DNA of 64,000 nucleotides, from the NCBI RefSeq assembly GCF_008041945.1, contig NZ_VKAD01000003.1, positions 124,001 to 188,000 of the forward strand. Direction: 5' to 3'. The DNA is from Reinekea thalattae. GTDB taxonomy: Bacteria; Pseudomonadota; Gammaproteobacteria; Pseudomonadales; Natronospirillaceae. Shown in pieces: positions 1-9,649 of this stretch. The position numbers and the translations under genes were made by a program. Every line of letters starts with the position of its first letter. Position 1 is the stretch's first letter. Below the pieces are notes generated by a model. That model was not told the origin of the DNA. It saw only the letters and a program-made list of their open reading frames with translations, and made no database searches.

Positions 1-2
1 CC

Positions 3-665
3 ATTGGCCGAACCAATTATGATGTCGCCGACCAGCTGGCTAATTTGGGCATGGAAGCGATCCACCCTAAAGCGGCAAAAGGTTTGCGCCAAAATAATAT
101 TCCATTGCGGGTAAAAAATACTTTTGAGCCTCAACACTACGGCACCTTGATTACGGGTGAATACGTTAGTGAAACGCCATGCGTTGAAATTATCGCCGGT
201 ACTCAAGGCGTGTATGCGTTGGAGGTTTTTGATCAGGATATGGCCGGTCTGTTTCATAGCTACGATGCAAAGATCATTCAGGTGATTAAAGAATATAGAG
301 CGCACATCGTTTCTAAAGATATCAACGCCAATACAGTGACGCACTATTTATCAACCAATTTAAAAACCGTTAACCGCATTCGCAGAAAGTTGGAATCGCT
401 TTTTGTTGAAGCAGAAATCGACCAAAAGAAAGTCGCCGTGGTTTCGGCTATTGGTTCGGATTTAAAAATCAGCGGCATGCTTGCCAGTGCCAGCAGCGCT
501 TTAGCCGATGCCGGTATTGATATTCTGGCGGTGCATCAATGCATGCGTCAGGTAGAAGTGCAATTTGTTATTAACGAACAAGATTATCAGCAGGCGGTAA
601 AAACATTACACGCTGCTTTTGTTGAGGTGTTCGATCATGGCAGAGCGATCTGCTTAGCATCCTAA
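3..665 (+). CDS. ask: Aspartate kinase, ectoine-type (Ask_Ect), C-terminal part
   Basis: This is the C-terminal portion of an aspartate kinase; the reading frame runs off the left edge, so the start is missing. Aspartate kinase phosphorylates L-aspartate as the first step towards aspartate semialdehyde, the precursor of lysine, methionine, threonine and ectoine. The visible part carries the regulatory ACT-type tail. The stretches SKDINANTVTHYL, LKTVNRIRRKLE and VVSAIGSDLKISGML, and the VHQCMRQVEVQF segment, resemble the specialised Ask_Ect enzyme found at the end of ectABC operons rather than LysC or ThrA. The betaine transporter immediately downstream fits an osmoprotection role. ectABC would be expected upstream, outside the window. 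Aspartate kinase is secure; the ectoine subtype is recalled from family similarity and is less certain. Confidence 0.85.
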   Translation: MGRTNYDVADQLANLGMEAIHPKAAKGLRQNNIPLRVKNTFEPQHYGTLITGEYVSETPCVEIIAGTQGVYALEVFDQDMAGLFHSYDAKIIQVIKEYRAHIVSKDINANTVTHYLSTNLKTVNRIRRKLESLFVEAEIDQKKVAVVSAIGSDLKISGMLASASSALADAGIDILAVHQCMRQVEVQFVINEQDYQQAVKTLHAAFVEVFDHGRAICLAS

Positions 666-719
666 CGGCGAGTGATATCGATATTACTCGCAATTCATTG
701 TAACGAATTAGGTTTAAAC

Positions 720-1913
720 ATGAGCGTTAAATTAGAAGTAAAGGGTTTATATAAGGTGTTTGGTGCTAACCCTCAAAAAGCGTTAGCGCTACTCGATCAG
801 GGCAGTGATAAGGACAGTATTTTTGAATCCACCGGAATGACGGTGGGTGTTAAAGATGCCAACCTTGCAATTGAAGAGGGTGAAATCTTTGTTGTCATGG
901 GTTTGTCTGGCTCCGGTAAGTCGACGTTGGTTCGCTTGCTTAATCGGCTGATTGAACCATCGCGCGGCGAGGTGTTGATCGACGGTGAAAACATTCTCGA
1001 CATTAATGAAAAACAATTACGTGACGTTCGTCGGCAAAAAATTTCAATGGTGTTTCAGTCGTTTGCATTGATGCCACATATGAATGTTTTAGATAACGCC
1101 GCCTTTGGTTTGGAGCTGGCCGGTGTCAATGTTGATCAACGCCATGAAAAGGCGATGCAGGCATTGGAGCAAGTGGGTTTGGAGAACCACGCAGAAAGTT
1201 ATCCCGATGAACTTTCCGGCGGCATGCAACAGCGTGTTGGTTTGGCGCGAGCGCTGACCAACGACCCGGATATTCTATTAATGGACGAAGCCTTTTCGGC
1301 ATTGGATCCGTTAATCCGAACCGAGATGCAAGATGAATTAGTGCGCTTACAAGCAGAACAACAACGCACAGTAGTCTTTATTTCTCATGACTTGGATGAA
1401 GCCATGCGCATTGGTGATCGCATTGCCATCATGCAAGGCGGTGAAGTTGTGCAAGTCGGTACTCCGGATGAAATTTTAAATCAACCGGCTAACGATTACG
1501 TTAAGTCGTTCTTTAAAGGGGTCGATGTTGCCAATGTGTTTTCCGCAAAAGATATCGCCCTGCATCTACAAACCACCATTGTTAAAAAAGACGCCGACAA
1601 AGGCCTGCGCACCGGCCTAAAAGTGTTGCGTGATAACGACCGAGATTTTGGTTACGTGGTGTCTAAAACCAATCAATTTATTGGCGTTGTTTCGGCTGAA
1701 TCACTGCATCAGGTTATTAAGCAGGATGAGCCATTTGAGAACGCCTTGTTAAATGACATAAAACCGATTCAAGCAGAAACCCCAATCAGTGAAATCATGA
1801 GCATCGTGGCGCAGATGGTTTGCCCTGTGCCTGTCGTGGATGAGCAGGGTAAGTATCAAGGCTATATCAGCCGTACTCGTCTGTTAGAAACCTTAGATAG
1901 GGAGAATTCATAA
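720..1913 (+). CDS. proV: Glycine betaine/proline ABC transporter ATP-binding protein ProV
   Basis: This is the ATPase subunit (397 residues) of an osmoprotectant ABC importer. It energises betaine or proline-betaine uptake from the cytoplasmic face. Walker [10 protein letters not shown] is at about residues 61-69, the signature LSGGMQQR at 165-172, and Walker B ILLMDE at 185-190. The last ~115 residues look like the paired CBS domains that sense ionic strength in the OpuA/ProV family. The frame is open from 672, but residue 1 is placed at ATG 720 because [15 protein letters not shown] matches the usual ProV N-terminus. The stop overlaps the proW start (TAATG), so the two are translationally coupled. 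Confidence 0.95.
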   Translation: MSVKLEVKGLYKVFGANPQKALALLDQGSDKDSIFESTGMTVGVKDANLAIEEGEIFVVMGLSGSGKSTLVRLLNRLIEPSRGEVLIDGENILDINEKQLRDVRRQKISMVFQSFALMPHMNVLDNAAFGLELAGVNVDQRHEKAMQALEQVGLENHAESYPDELSGGMQQRVGLARALTNDPDILLMDEAFSALDPLIRTEMQDELVRLQAEQQRTVVFISHDLDEAMRIGDRIAIMQGGEVVQVGTPDEILNQPANDYVKSFFKGVDVANVFSAKDIALHLQTTIVKKDADKGLRTGLKVLRDNDRDFGYVVSKTNQFIGVVSAESLHQVIKQDEPFENALLNDIKPIQAETPISEIMSIVAQMVCPVPVVDEQGKYQGYISRTRLLETLDRENS

Positions 1914-2989
1914 TGTCGAGCGAAACTGTTAGTGACCCTTGGTCAACACCCGCCAGCGATACCAGCACGACCGGTTCAGATCCGTGGGGAACTCAAACCG
2001 ATGCCGACGCCGGTGCCTTTATGTCGGCAGCAGAGTCCGCACCAGAACATAGTTTTTCTCTGAGTCAGCCGTTCGATCACGAACTGATCCCGCTACAGAC
2101 TTGGGTTGAATATTTTATCGATTGGTTGGTCAGCAACTTCCGGCCGTTTTTCTCGCTGATTAAAGCGCCAGTCGACGCCACCTTGCAGGCTGTCGATGTC
2201 GCCTTTAACGCAGTGCCACCGTTAATGATGATCGCCCTGTTGGCGTTATTAGCTTGGCAACTAACTGGGCGCAGAGTGGCTATCGGCACACTTGTGGGTA
2301 TGAGCTTTATTGGTGCCATTGGCGCTTGGCAAGAAGCCATGACAACGCTGTCATTAGTGGTGACTTCTGTGCTGTTTTGTATGGTGGTCGGTATTCCTGC
2401 GGGCATTGGCATGGCCAGCAGTGATCGCGCAGGGAAAATCGTGCGGCCCATTCTAGACACCATGCAAACCACTCCGGCGTTTGTTTATTTGGTGCCGGTG
2501 GTGATGCTGTTCGGTATCGGTAATGTGCCCGGCGTTGTCGTGACCATTATTTTTGCCGTGCCGCCAGTAATACGACTCACCAATTTAGGCATTCGCCAAG
2601 TACCCGAAGACCTAATCGAAGCCGCCAATTCTTTTGGTGCCAGCAAATGGCAAAAGCTATTTAAAGTTCAATTGCCACTCGCCATGCCAACCATTATGGC
2701 AGGTGTTAACCAAACCTTGATGCTCGGCCTTTCGATGGTGGTCATCGCTTCGATGATCTCAGTAGGCGGTCTCGGCCTAATGGTGCTACGCGGTATTGGT
2801 CGACTAGATATTGGTTTAGCAACCGTTGGTGGTATTGGCATTGTGATTCTCGCCATTGTCTTGGATCGCATGACGCAATCTCTAGGTCAGGATGCTCGCG
2901 GCAGAGGTACTCGCCACTGGTATCAAAGCGGCCCAATTGGTTTGTTGCTGAAACTGTTTCATTCAAACAGGGTTGAAAGCAAAAAATAA
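1913..2989 (+). CDS. proW: Glycine betaine/proline ABC transporter permease ProW
   Basis: This is the inner-membrane permease (358 residues) of the ProVWX importer. As in E. coli ProW, a long acidic, low-complexity N-terminal tail (about 60 residues, with two SDPW motifs) precedes the membrane core. Hydrophobic segments lie at roughly 100-120, 125-140, 150-170, 195-220, 265-290 and 305-320. The EAA-like loop that contacts the ATPase is visible around [20 protein letters not shown]. The start codon overlaps the proV stop. A 186-bp gap rich in direct repeats separates it from proX, which is unusual for such a tight transporter operon. Confidence 0.95.
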   Translation: MSSETVSDPWSTPASDTSTTGSDPWGTQTDADAGAFMSAAESAPEHSFSLSQPFDHELIPLQTWVEYFIDWLVSNFRPFFSLIKAPVDATLQAVDVAFNAVPPLMMIALLALLAWQLTGRRVAIGTLVGMSFIGAIGAWQEAMTTLSLVVTSVLFCMVVGIPAGIGMASSDRAGKIVRPILDTMQTTPAFVYLVPVVMLFGIGNVPGVVVTIIFAVPPVIRLTNLGIRQVPEDLIEAANSFGASKWQKLFKVQLPLAMPTIMAGVNQTLMLGLSMVVIASMISVGGLGLMVLRGIGRLDIGLATVGGIGIVILAIVLDRMTQSLGQDARGRGTRHWYQSGPIGLLLKLFHSNRVESKK

Positions 2990-3061
2990 TCGCAGCTGTA
3001 AGCCTGCCAAAAACTTCTAAGCAATTAGAAATGTTTCAACAGGCTTAGAGGAATTTAGAAA

Positions 3062-3115
3062 AGCTAGAAAGTTTAGAAAGAGCTAGAAGTAGCTAGAAAG
3101 TTTAGAAAGAGCTAG
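3062..3115 (+). repeat. 25-bp direct repeats in the proW-proX gap
   Basis: Two identical 25-nt copies (3062-3086 and 3091-3115) begin AGCTAGAAAGTTTAGAAAG and end AGCTAG, spaced 29 nt apart. Degenerate shorter AGAAA/TTAGAA units precede them from about 3028. The stretch is purine-rich, lies just upstream of the proX ribosome-binding site (GAGGAG before ATG 3176), and is transcribed if proVWX is one operon. No function is known to me. Confidence 0.85.
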
Positions 3116-3175
3116 CAAAAAATTAGCAAGAGCAAAGTCACAAAACAATATTTTATAGAACGCTGAGGAGTAAAC

Positions 3176-4159
3176 ATGAACAAATCAATATTAGCCGTAG
3201 CAGCCGCAACCAGCCTGTCACTTAATGCGATAGCCGATGATATGCCGGGTAAAGGTGTCGAAGTGACACCAGTACAGAGCGCCATTGCAGAAGAAAGCTT
3301 CCAAACGATTGTTATTAACAAAGCGCTGGAGCAGCTCGGTTACGATGTTCAAGACATTAAAGAGGTCGACTACAGCGCAGGCTACACTTCGATTGCTAAT
3401 GGCGATGCGACTTACATGGCCGTGAACTGGTACCCATTGCACAACGGCATGTTTGAAAGTGCTGGCGGTGACGAGGTGTTTTATCGCAAAGGCGCTTACA
3501 TTGAAGGCGCTGCGCAAGGTTATCTGATTGATAAAAAGACAGCCGACAAGTACGGCATTACTAATATCAATGATCTGCAAGACCCTAAAATCGCCGCCCT
3601 GTTCGACACCAATGGTGACGGCAAAGCCGACTTAACAGGCTGCCAAGCCGGTTGGGGTTGTGAAGGTGTGATTGAACACCAACTCGATGCCTTTGAGTTA
3701 CGCGACAACATCAACCATAACCAAGGCCAGTACGCGGCGATTATTTCGGACACCATTGTGCGTTATAACGAAGGTCAGCCTATCTTTTATTACACCTGGA
3801 CGCCTTACTGGGTTTCAGGAAAACTGGTTCCGGGTAAAGATGTGGTTTGGCTAGAAGTTCCGTTCTCTGCCAACCCGAATGGCACCGACACAACTCTACC
3901 AAACGGCAAAAACTACGGTTTTGAAATTAACCAAGAACGTATTTTAGCCAACAAAGAATTCGCTATGGAAAACCCAGCAGCGGCCAAACTGTTTGAAGTG
4001 GCGAAGCTGCCGATCAACCATGTCAGTGCAGAAAACATGCTGATCGCCAATGGTGAAGACTCACAACAACAAATCGAAGCGCATGCCGAAAATTGGATTA
4101 AGGCAAACCAAGCGACGTTTGATTCATGGATAGAGCAAGCTCTAGCAGCGGCAAAATAA
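3176..4159 (+). CDS. proX: Glycine betaine-binding periplasmic protein ProX
   Basis: This is the periplasmic substrate-binding protein (327 residues) of the betaine importer. A signal peptide of about 20 residues ([20 protein letters not shown]) ends in a plausible AxA-like cleavage site. The body matches the OpuAC/ProX fold: a VNWYPLHN segment with Trp85 and a TWTPYW segment offer aromatic residues for a betaine-binding cage. The GWGCEG stretch carries the paired cysteines also seen in E. coli ProX. A strong GAGGAG ribosome-binding site precedes ATG 3176. It is probably co-transcribed with proVW and is followed by a clear terminator. Binding of betaine itself is inferred from the family. Confidence 0.95.
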   Translation: MNKSILAVAAATSLSLNAIADDMPGKGVEVTPVQSAIAEESFQTIVINKALEQLGYDVQDIKEVDYSAGYTSIANGDATYMAVNWYPLHNGMFESAGGDEVFYRKGAYIEGAAQGYLIDKKTADKYGITNINDLQDPKIAALFDTNGDGKADLTGCQAGWGCEGVIEHQLDAFELRDNINHNQGQYAAIISDTIVRYNEGQPIFYYTWTPYWVSGKLVPGKDVVWLEVPFSANPNGTDTTLPNGKNYGFEINQERILANKEFAMENPAAAKLFEVAKLPINHVSAENMLIANGEDSQQQIEAHAENWIKANQATFDSWIEQALAAAK

Positions 4160-4183
4160 TAACCATAAAGCTGTAAACCCTGA

Positions 4184-4206
4184 GCCGCACCGAGTGCGGC
4201 TTTTTT
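4184..4206 (+). terminator. Rho-independent terminator after proX
   Basis: A 7-bp GC-rich stem (GCCGCAC/GTGCGGC, 3-nt loop) is followed by six T. It is nearly identical to the terminator after the chemoreceptor gene at 5950. Confidence 0.93.
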
Positions 4207-4300
4207 ATTGGCTGAACTTATATTGTTTAGCTCGGTCTGAGGCCTTTAAATCAATAAGTACCTCATAAGAGCGATACTTTATTAAGGCCGGAGCCAGACC

Positions 4301-5908
4301 ATGTTGTTAGAAAAACTCAGTTTAAAGCTGCGAATTATTTTAATTATTCTATTTTCGGTGTTAACGCTGCTGGCCACCTCTGGGTATCAAATCTATAAAT
4401 TCAGTGTTATCGAAGATTTGGTGGATAACATGTACAACCACCCAATCGCCGTTGCCAATGCTATTAAAAATGTCGATTACGACATCGTGATTATCGACCG
4501 CGAAATGAAAGGTATTGCTTTGGGGCGCGATTATGATGCTGCCATTAATGCCATTGAACAAGCGCATCAAGACGCGTTGGCCAACTTTGCCGTGATGAAA
4601 GATCGCTTTTTAGGTGATAAGCGCGATATTGAAGAGCTAGAACAATACTACTTAGATTGGACTCAGGTTTGGCGCAAAGTGTTAGAAATTAATCAGGGTG
4701 GTTCAAGTGATGAGCTTGGCCCGGTGATTGCCCGAGGTGTCATACTGGTTAAAGAATTAACTGAACGCATTGCTTATGTCAGAGAGGCTGCGGACAGCAA
4801 CTTAGATATGTTTTACGACGGTGTTCATACCAATGTGAAGCAATCTTTCAGTATTGCTTTGTGGGTTGCCATTGTTGCAGTGTTGTTATTTATCATTATT
4901 GGTTACCTGATTGCGCAGAGTATCGTGCGACCACTGCAACGCTTGGTGGTGTTTTCTGAGCAAATTTCGCGCGGCGACCTCAGTTCTAAAATCTCCGCCA
5001 AAAATAATAATGAGATTGACCATCTGGGCCGAGAAATGCTCTCCATGCGCGATAATTTGAGAGGCCTTATTGCTAATATTAGCCAAGCGGTTGAATCGGT
5101 AACGCATTCCAGTAGCGATATGCAAAGGCTGGTTGAACAGTTTAGTCATGCTACATCCGAGCAAGCCAGTAACCTTGAACAGGTAACGGCGGCGGTCGAT
5201 CAGATGTCTTCGACGGTAAATAATGTCGCACAGAATGCGCAACAAGCCAGAAGCGGCGCAACCGAGGCCAGCGAGCATGCTGTAGAAGGCAACGACGCCA
5301 TCCGTCAGGTAAATTCGCAAGCAGAAGATCTGGTTAAAAATACTCGTGAAGTCAGCGAAACGCTGAAGCAGTTGAAAGAAGAAACCATGAACGTTGGCGA
5401 TGTATTAAACATCATCAGTGAAGTTTCAGAGCAGACTAATCTATTGGCATTGAACGCTGCAATTGAAGCGGCAAGGGCGGGTCAACATGGCCGAGGCTTT
5501 GCGGTCGTTGCCGACGAAGTTCGCAACCTAGCATCAAAAACGCAAGACAGCGTTGAGGTGATTCAAAAGACGATTTCGCAGCTACAAACCGAATCGGTTA
5601 ATGCGGTCGAAAAAATGAGCCAAAACTACAGCAAAGCAGAAAATACATCAGAGCTGGCTAACCAAACCAGTGAAAGCCTGTACAAAATTATCGACTCGGC
5701 TAATCAGATTTTAGCAATGAACAGCAATATAGCCGAAGACTCAGAACAACAAAGCCAGGCCGCTAGCGACATCAGCAGGAATGTTGCCAACATCTTTGCC
5801 AGTGCAAAACAGATTAACAATGATATAGGCACTGTTGCCGACTCGGCCAGTAACTTAGGTAAGATGTCTGACAGCCTATCGCAGAGCTTGGCAAAGTTCC
5901 GAATGTAG
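4301..5908 (+). CDS. Methyl-accepting chemotaxis protein
   Basis: This is a transmembrane chemoreceptor (535 residues) that would signal through CheA/CheW to the flagellar or pilus motor. Membrane helices lie at about 10-30 and 183-205. The ~150-residue periplasmic part is helical, resembling the four-helix-bundle sensor (4HB_MCP) type. A HAMP domain follows at about 206-258, then the cytoplasmic signalling domain. The highly conserved hairpin tip is visible as [19 protein letters not shown] followed by [12 protein letters not shown]. There is no C-terminal CheR-tethering pentapeptide. It is a single-gene unit with its own terminator. The ligand cannot be told; its place beside proVWX could mean an osmolyte but proves nothing. 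Confidence 0.95.
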   Translation: MLLEKLSLKLRIILIILFSVLTLLATSGYQIYKFSVIEDLVDNMYNHPIAVANAIKNVDYDIVIIDREMKGIALGRDYDAAINAIEQAHQDALANFAVMKDRFLGDKRDIEELEQYYLDWTQVWRKVLEINQGGSSDELGPVIARGVILVKELTERIAYVREAADSNLDMFYDGVHTNVKQSFSIALWVAIVAVLLFIIIGYLIAQSIVRPLQRLVVFSEQISRGDLSSKISAKNNNEIDHLGREMLSMRDNLRGLIANISQAVESVTHSSSDMQRLVEQFSHATSEQASNLEQVTAAVDQMSSTVNNVAQNAQQARSGATEASEHAVEGNDAIRQVNSQAEDLVKNTREVSETLKQLKEETMNVGDVLNIISEVSEQTNLLALNAAIEAARAGQHGRGFAVVADEVRNLASKTQDSVEVIQKTISQLQTESVNAVEKMSQNYSKAENTSELANQTSESLYKIIDSANQILAMNSNIAEDSEQQSQAASDISRNVANIFASAKQINNDIGTVADSASNLGKMSDSLSQSLAKFRM

Positions 5909-5949
5909 CCATTGATGAGCATGGCTTACGATTACCATTTATATGAAGA

Positions 5950-5972
5950 GCCGCACCGAGTGCGGCTTTTTT
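5950..5972 (+). terminator. Rho-independent terminator after the chemoreceptor gene
   Basis: The stem is GCCGCAC/GTGCGGC with a CGA loop, followed by six T. About 27 nt including the flanks are identical to the terminator at 4184. Confidence 0.93.
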
Positions 5973-6086
5973 ATGCCCATAAAATATGGCCTAGAGCGTT
6001 ACAGATAACATAGCAGCATATATTTTTGCCTTAAGTAGCTAATAAGCCTTAAAGTAACGGCTTTAAACCTAAGCAAGGAGATTGGC

Positions 6087-7100
6087 TTGAGTAATTCGGC
6101 AATTAAACAGCTATTAAAGAGCATCGACAAACAGCTTGACCAAGCAACCAGCTCGGAGGATGTGCTGAACGCGGTGTCTTTAGCGGTGAGCTTTGGTGCG
6201 CCTGTCCGCTTTAACTATTTTAAACCCATCCTTATTGGTTGCGTATTGTTGCTAATCGCGATTGGTTTGCTTACCTATGGCTTTCAATATGAGCCAAGCG
6301 ATGCAACGGACGCGGCAGTATTAGTTGGCATGCTATTGTTTATCGCCGGTATCGTTCCTATGGTCGTTGCAGGTTTGGCCAAAAAACGGTTGCGTAAGGT
6401 TTCTGACAAGGCCTTTCAGATAGATTCTTTGTTGGATAACAAACTATCTAAGCAAGCAGCACCTTCGGCTCGGGAATTGGCTCAGCAATATACCGAGTTT
6501 AATCAGGGTAATCACAAGCGTGAAATTTGGGATTGGTACCGCGGCGAATATGAAGGCTCAGAACATAGCTTCCATTATTTCTATTATCGCTTTCATTATG
6601 TTGATAGACGCCGAGAAACCTACACAACCACCAACTCCAAGGGTGAAACGGTCACTAAAACCCGTATCGTTTATGACCATTACGACCGCTATGGTTTGAT
6701 CATGCCGTATGAGTTTGCCAAAAATCTGCACATTGTCAGTAGGGGCATGAGAGGCGATTATGAGAAAAAATACAAAACCGACTCTTTAGTTTTTAATAAA
6801 GACTTAACGGTCTATTGTGACGACGATCTTGATGCGGCTAAATTTTTTAAACCGTCGATCATTGTCGCCTTCGAAGACTTTGGCAAAGAGTTTAAACGCA
6901 TCAACCTAGAGATTCCGGATAATGGCAACCTTTGCTTATCGTTCGATAACAGCGATTTACTCAATGGTACACGAGAAAAAGACTTAACCGAGCCACAAGC
7001 CTTTTATGATGAATTAGCCGGACATACCGATCTGGTTAAACTCAATACAGCGCTAGAATTTATCCACCAAGTTATGAAACATACAGACTCAAACTTTTAA
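6087..7100 (+). CDS. Membrane protein of unknown function paired with LemA
   Basis: I do not recognise this 337-residue protein with certainty. It has a soluble N-terminal helix of about 40 residues, two membrane helices at roughly 44-64 and 78-98, and a long cytoplasmic or periplasmic C-terminal domain rich in Tyr, His and Asp (for example HSFHYFYYRFHYVDRRRE). The start is a TTG at 6087 with an AAGGAG ribosome-binding site 6 nt upstream; no better ATG exists nearby. It ends 11 bp before lemA, so the two are almost certainly co-transcribed. Similar two-helix proteins of the DUF3137 kind sit next to lemA in other bacteria, which is a possible but unverified assignment. Confidence 0.8.
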   Translation: MSNSAIKQLLKSIDKQLDQATSSEDVLNAVSLAVSFGAPVRFNYFKPILIGCVLLLIAIGLLTYGFQYEPSDATDAAVLVGMLLFIAGIVPMVVAGLAKKRLRKVSDKAFQIDSLLDNKLSKQAAPSARELAQQYTEFNQGNHKREIWDWYRGEYEGSEHSFHYFYYRFHYVDRRRETYTTTNSKGETVTKTRIVYDHYDRYGLIMPYEFAKNLHIVSRGMRGDYEKKYKTDSLVFNKDLTVYCDDDLDAAKFFKPSIIVAFEDFGKEFKRINLEIPDNGNLCLSFDNSDLLNGTREKDLTEPQAFYDELAGHTDLVKLNTALEFIHQVMKHTDSNF

Positions 7101-7111
7101 GGAAGCAGAAC

Positions 7112-7684
7112 ATGGATATGAACCTGATTATTATTGCCGTCGTTGCCGTTATTGTCGTTGTTTGGGGCATTAGCATCTACAATAAAATTATCACTTCTAA
7201 AAATACGGTCGAGCGCGCATGGGCCGGAGTGATAACGCAAGAACGGCAGAAAAACAAAATCTTACCCGAGTTAGAAAAGGTTGTAGAACAACATAAAGAA
7301 TTTGAAAGTAGCGTGCTTAGCGACATTACTAAACTACGCTCAATGATGGGTGAACTGTCTGACAGCAATGTCGACATTAACAAACTAAAAAGTGTTGAAG
7401 CGCAATCGCAAAAAGTCATGAGCGGTTTCCAACTAACCGTAGAAGCTTACCCAGAATTAAAGACCGCTGACTTGATGAACAACCTAATGAAAGAGATCAG
7501 CGAGCAACAAGAAAACATCGGTGCGGCGTTACGCCTGTTTAACCAAAACGTTGAACTGTTTAACTCAACGATTGAAGTGTTCCCAAATAGCATCATCAAC
7601 AAGCACTTCAACAAAGCCAATAAAATCGATGTCTTCACCGACAGCGAAGCAGAACAGGGTTTCGACTATAAACCGAATTTTTAA
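7112..7684 (+). CDS. lemA: LemA family protein
   Basis: This 190-residue protein has one N-terminal membrane helix (about residues 4-23) and then an almost entirely helical, coiled-coil-like domain. The segment YNKIITSKNTVERAWAGV (about 23-40) is the hallmark of the LemA family: a basic patch after the helix and then the alternating N/V/AW motif. LemA proteins are membrane-anchored and their biochemical role is unresolved. The gene forms a two-gene unit with the TTG-started membrane protein upstream. A weak AT-rich hairpin after the stop may end the unit. Confidence 0.9.
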   Translation: MDMNLIIIAVVAVIVVVWGISIYNKIITSKNTVERAWAGVITQERQKNKILPELEKVVEQHKEFESSVLSDITKLRSMMGELSDSNVDINKLKSVEAQSQKVMSGFQLTVEAYPELKTADLMNNLMKEISEQQENIGAALRLFNQNVELFNSTIEVFPNSIINKHFNKANKIDVFTDSEAEQGFDYKPNF

Positions 7685-7696
7685 AGACTGATGACA

Positions 7697-7728
7697 ATAT
7701 AACGACAGCATAAAGACGTTATATTTTT
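7697..7728 (+). terminator. Weak AT-rich terminator-like hairpin after lemA
   Basis: The 8-bp stem ATATAACG (7697-7704) pairs with CGTTATAT (7717-7724) and is followed by TTTT. The stem is AT-rich, so efficiency is doubtful. A second hairpin (CCCCAT/ATGGGG, about 7736-7757) follows without a T-run. Confidence 0.45.
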
Positions 7729-7814
7729 GCACTACCCCCATTACTTAGTGATGGGGTCTGATTCATAGACCGACGTTAAGATAATAATTAATTTAACTAA
7801 CTGGAGGTTATACG

Positions 7815-9542
7815 ATGAGCCAGCCAAGTATTGCGTACTATATTGCCGAAACCTTAAAACAGGCCGGTGTAAAACAAATATGGGGAGTCACGGGTGACTC
7901 GCTGAATGGTCTAAGTGATAGCCTCAATAACGTTGGTGGTATCCAATGGTTAGGCACTCGACACGAAGAGGCCGCAGCCTTTGCTGCCGGAGCGGAAGCC
8001 CACGTAAGCGAACGGCTTGCCGTTTGTGCCGGTTCTTGTGGCCCGGGTAACATGCATCTAATGAATGGCCTGTACGATTGTCATCGTAATAAAGTTCCGG
8101 TACTTGCCATCGCGTCTCACATTCCATCGTCAGAAATTGGCAGTCAATATTTCCAAGAAACTCATCCGCAAGAATTATTCAAAGAATGCAGTGTTTTTTG
8201 CGAATTAGTTTCTAATCCAGAACAGATGCCGTTGTTGCTAGAAACCGCAATGCGTCAGGCCATTTTGCACAGCGACGTTGCGGTGCTGGTATTGCCCGGT
8301 GATGTCGCACTAGAACCGATGCCGAGCAATAGCAAACAAAATTGGAGCCTGCCAAAACCTGCTGTTTTAATGCCGCAAGCTAGTGAGCTCAATCAACTGG
8401 CAGAGGCACTGCAAGGGCAGAAAAAAGTCACCATCATGGCGGGCGCAGGTGCAAAGGGCGCGCACCAAGAGTTGATCGCCTTAGCAGAAAAACTGCAAGC
8501 ACCAATTGTTCATGCCTTACGTGGCAAAGAATACATTGAATACGATAACCCGTTTGATGTCGGCATGACTGGTTTAATTGGTTTTTCTTCTGGTTACCAT
8601 GCAATGCGAGAAGCGGATGTGCTGTTGCTCATTGGCTGTGGTTTTCCGTACCGTGCTTTTTATCCTGAAAAGGCGAAGGTATTGCAGATCGATCACAATC
8701 CGGCGTCGCTTGGCCGACATACGCAAATTGATCTCGGTGTATTAGGCAGCAGCAAACAAACCCTGCAAGCGTTATTGCCGTTAGTGGAAAAAAACGAATC
8801 GTCGAAACACTTAGAAAAAAGCCTGAAAAATTACCAAGAGGCACGCCAAGATTTAAATAAATTAGCTAGCGGTGACAGCGGCTTAGGGCTTATTCATCCG
8901 CAGTATTTAACACGATTAATCAGCGAGCAAGCCAACGACGATGCCGTCTTTACCTGTGATGTCGGCACACCAACAGTTTGGGCAGCGCGCTATTTGGCAA
9001 TGAATGGCCAGCGCCGTTTAATCGGTTCGTTCAGTCACGGTTCTATGGCCAATGCGTTATCGCAAGCCATGGGCGCGCAATCGTTAGATCGCGACCGGCA
9101 AGTCATCGCCTTGTGTGGTGATGGTGGTTTTTCAATGCTCATGGGCGATCTGCTATCGCTAAAACCATTAGAATTACCAATCAAGGTGGTGGTTTTTAAT
9201 AACCGCTCGCTCGGCTTTGTCGCCATGGAAATGAAAGCCGGTGGCTATGTTTCGGACGACACCGACCTAGATAACCCAAGCTTCGCAAAAATAGCCCAAG
9301 CCTGTGGCATCAAAGGTATTCATGTTGGCGAACCAGAAAAACTTTCGGCAGCGGTCACGGAAGCACTCAATCACCCAGGGCCAGTGGTATTAGAAGTGGA
9401 TACCGCCAAGCAAGAATTAGCAATGCCACCGCAAATTAACTTAGAGCAAGCCAAAGGTTTTAGCCTGTATATGATGAAGGCGATTTTAAACGGCCGTGGC
9501 GATGAAATTGTCGATCTCGGTAAAACCAATTGGTTGCGTTAG
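7815..9542 (+). CDS. poxB: Pyruvate dehydrogenase (quinone), pyruvate oxidase PoxB
   Basis: This is a thiamine-diphosphate, FAD-dependent enzyme (575 residues) that oxidises pyruvate to acetate and CO2 and passes electrons to ubiquinone at the inner membrane. The length is close to E. coli PoxB (572). The N-terminal TPP-PYR domain contains [13 protein letters not shown] and [15 protein letters not shown], the latter with the conserved Glu that activates TPP. The C-terminal TPP domain has the binding motif [15 protein letters not shown] ending in VVFNN. An [20 protein letters not shown] segment belongs to the central FAD-type domain. A CTGGAGG ribosome-binding site precedes the ATG. It is monocistronic and marks the conserved left border of the accessory island. 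Confidence 0.95.
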   Translation: MSQPSIAYYIAETLKQAGVKQIWGVTGDSLNGLSDSLNNVGGIQWLGTRHEEAAAFAAGAEAHVSERLAVCAGSCGPGNMHLMNGLYDCHRNKVPVLAIASHIPSSEIGSQYFQETHPQELFKECSVFCELVSNPEQMPLLLETAMRQAILHSDVAVLVLPGDVALEPMPSNSKQNWSLPKPAVLMPQASELNQLAEALQGQKKVTIMAGAGAKGAHQELIALAEKLQAPIVHALRGKEYIEYDNPFDVGMTGLIGFSSGYHAMREADVLLLIGCGFPYRAFYPEKAKVLQIDHNPASLGRHTQIDLGVLGSSKQTLQALLPLVEKNESSKHLEKSLKNYQEARQDLNKLASGDSGLGLIHPQYLTRLISEQANDDAVFTCDVGTPTVWAARYLAMNGQRRLIGSFSHGSMANALSQAMGAQSLDRDRQVIALCGDGGFSMLMGDLLSLKPLELPIKVVVFNNRSLGFVAMEMKAGGYVSDDTDLDNPSFAKIAQACGIKGIHVGEPEKLSAAVTEALNHPGPVVLEVDTAKQELAMPPQINLEQAKGFSLYMMKAILNGRGDEIVDLGKTNWLR

Positions 9543-9649
9543 TGTGTTGGTACTAAAGCTTTTATATCGCACTATGAAAAGCCGCGCAGGCGGCGGGCTA
9601 TGGAATCATTACCGTTCGCCAAAAACGTTATATGTAATCAAGGAAGCTT

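Noticed and set aside
2077-2472. 131-codon open frame antisense to proW
   Set aside because: It lies wholly inside a convincing ProW gene, has no ribosome-binding site and no recognisable domain; it is a shadow frame.
9543-9649. GCCGCGC/CGGCGGGC stem after poxB as terminator
   Set aside because: Pairing is imperfect and no T-run follows on either strand.
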